The notes below the pieces were generated by a model. That model saw nothing but the letters and a program-made list of their open reading frames with translations. It did not search any database and had not been told where the DNA came from. Shown here piece after piece: positions 63,145 through 64,000 of a stretch of 64,000 bases of DNA (the stretch's first letter is position 1; every line of letters starts with the position of its first letter). The stretch is taken from positions 31,835 through 95,834 of the forward strand of contig NZ_JARGCS010000035.1 of the NCBI RefSeq assembly GCF_029193575.1. The letters run 5' to 3'. The translations under genes were made by a program, and so were the position numbers. This stretch comes from Pseudomonas entomophila. GTDB taxonomy: Bacteria; Pseudomonadota; Gammaproteobacteria; Pseudomonadales; Pseudomonadaceae.

Positions 63145-63427
63145 TTAGGAAGCACTGAACATAGCGCTGATTTCTGGATGGTCGCTTTCCAGCAGATATC
63201 GCTGATGCTTTTCGTAGAGGGCAAACAACAGCTCTCTGTTCGAGCCGACTACATCCATACCCCTATCATCGTACGGAAACGCAAGAATTTTGTTGTTTAG
63301 GTTGAACAGATATACGTCGCAGCCAGGATTGGGTTGAATCACTCGAAAATCCTTTGCCAATGCGCACCACAACAACGTTTCAAGCAGCGATACAGGCACC
63401 TCAAATGTAAGCGATCCATGAACCCCA
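63145..63427 (-). pseudogene. Truncated DUF3885-like gene (C-terminal part)
   Basis: From about 63427 the frame reads GSLTFEVPVSLLETLLWCALA and then CDVYLFNLNNKILAFPYDDRGMDVVG...LYEKHQRYLLESDHPEIS. The DDRGMDV segment and the closing Tyr/Asp helix are typical of the DUF3885 C-terminus. The N-terminus is missing and the frame runs into the end of an IS66-type transposase gene at the right. The gene seems cut by that insertion. Confidence 0.6.
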
Positions 63428-64000
63428 CCTACCGCAAGGTGAGACCATCGTTTACCGTGGCATTTCCGGTGAACAGTTCCAGGGCAACAGAGCTTCATAT
63501 TCTGCCACCGACTGCGCACCGGGCAGCCGCTCCAGTACGTGGCGCAGCCACGTATAGGGCTCTTGGCCGTTGATCTTGGCGGTCTCGACCAAACTGTAGA
63601 GCTGCGCGCTGGCCGCGGCACCCTTGGGCGTGTCGCTGAACAGCCAGGCTTTGCGGCCGATCACAAATGGCTTTATGGCGCGCTCTGCCGGGTTGTTGTC
63701 GATCGGCAAATACCCAGCCTCCACATAACGCTCCAGCCGACTCCAATTGCTCGCCAGGTAATTCACAGCCTTGCCGAGCACACTTTGCGGCGTCACATGA
63801 GGCTGAGTTTTATCCAACCAACTTTTCAATTGCCTCAAGATCGGCAGGCTCTTCTCCTGCCGGCCAGTCAATCGCTGCTCATCACAGGCGTCCTTCAGTT
63901 CACGCTCGACGCCATACAGCTTATTGATCAATGCCAGCGCCATATCTGCTCGCCCGGCTTTGCCCTTGGGCTGCACCTTCTGAGCTTCAACAAACTTGCG
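63428..64000. mobile_element. IS66-family insertion sequence, left-hand part (continues beyond window)
   Basis: The segment contains the end of a tnpC-type transposase gene and about 25 bases of flank down to the DUF3885 fragment. The exact terminal repeat could not be fixed; it should lie between about 63425 and 63451. Confidence 0.7.
63452..64000 (-). CDS. tnpC: IS66 family transposase TnpC, C-terminal part (5' end outside window)
   Basis: The frame is open to the right edge (RKFVEAQKVQPKGKAGRADM) and ends at 63452. The IS66 DDE hallmark YLPIDNNPAERAIKPFVIGRKAWLFSDTPKGAAASAQLYSL and the C-terminal YTWLRHVLERLPGAQSV are intact. tnpA and tnpB would lie further right on the minus strand. Confidence 0.93.
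   Translation of the reverse strand, partial: RKFVEAQKVQPKGKAGRADMALALINKLYGVERELKDACDEQRLTGRQEKSLPILRQLKSWLDKTQPHVTPQSVLGKAVNYLASNWSRLERYVEAGYLPIDNNPAERAIKPFVIGRKAWLFSDTPKGAAASAQLYSLVETAKINGQEPYTWLRHVLERLPGAQSVAEYEALLPWNCSPEMPR

Overview
The window is a GC-rich chromosomal segment of a Pseudomonas, most likely of the P. putida group. The evidence is the gene order (tusDCBE; cysG-serS-crcB-rarA-ftsK; aat-bpt-infA-clpA-clpS-cspD; icd/idh; nudJ-mnmA-hflD-purB), strong use of C or G at third codon positions, an OprD-type porin, and more than a dozen short REP palindromes built on a GCGGGCTTGCCCCGCGA core. Everything here is read by eye; no database search was run.

1-4163: the integrase-proximal end of a prophage-like element inserted at the 3' end of a tRNA-Ser(UGA) gene (4164-4251, minus). 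It holds the C-terminus of a phage primase/helicase, a shorter paralogous ATPase, four small genes and a tyrosine recombinase. Three of its genes are preceded by the same leader: a hairpin with a CGGCAA loop followed by an identical 19-base Shine-Dalgarno/start segment.

4384-40661: mostly core genome. It carries a BI-1 protein, a xanthine/uracil-type permease, the Tus sulfur relay with a TrpD2-like gene, a glutathionyl-hydroquinone reductase, sirohaem synthase, SerRS, a fluoride channel, RarA, LolA, FtsK, both N-degron transferases, IF-1, ClpA, ClpS, CspD, two different isocitrate dehydrogenases in divergent orientation, MnmA, HflD, PurB, a ribosomal oxygenase, topoisomerase III, a MerR regulator beside an alpha/beta hydrolase, an old-yellow-enzyme homologue, a TSUP transporter, NudC and a dienoyl-CoA isomerase.

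40833-50517: a solitary PD-(D/E)XK protein and a RibD-like reductase, then a six-gene operon (SnoaL-like, SDR, FAD amine-oxidase-like, DUF1365, Cfa-like methyltransferase, DUF2878). Its promoter region carries two TGTACA-N12-TGTACA direct repeats, the operator type I recall for light-sensing class II LitR regulators of P. putida. A lipoprotein gene, two small frameshifted genes and ribonuclease BN/Z follow.

50731-58603: glpT, a candidate minus-strand small RNA (about 52225-52332), an OprD-family porin, a DUF3455 protein, and a four-gene signalling module: FecR-like protein, CxxCH membrane sensor, Ser/Thr kinase with a duplicated C-terminal domain, and PP2C phosphatase.

58604-64000: accessory DNA of visibly lower GC, bordered by an IS256-family remnant and a partial IS66-family transposase. 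It contains an SDR, a divergent Lrp regulator/RBBP9-like hydrolase pair, and a minus-strand operon whose last gene is an exported methionine-aminopeptidase-fold protein that has lost its metal ligands, preceded by a low-molecular-weight tyrosine-phosphatase-like gene and a small basic protein. A DUF3885-like gene is cut off at the IS66 end.
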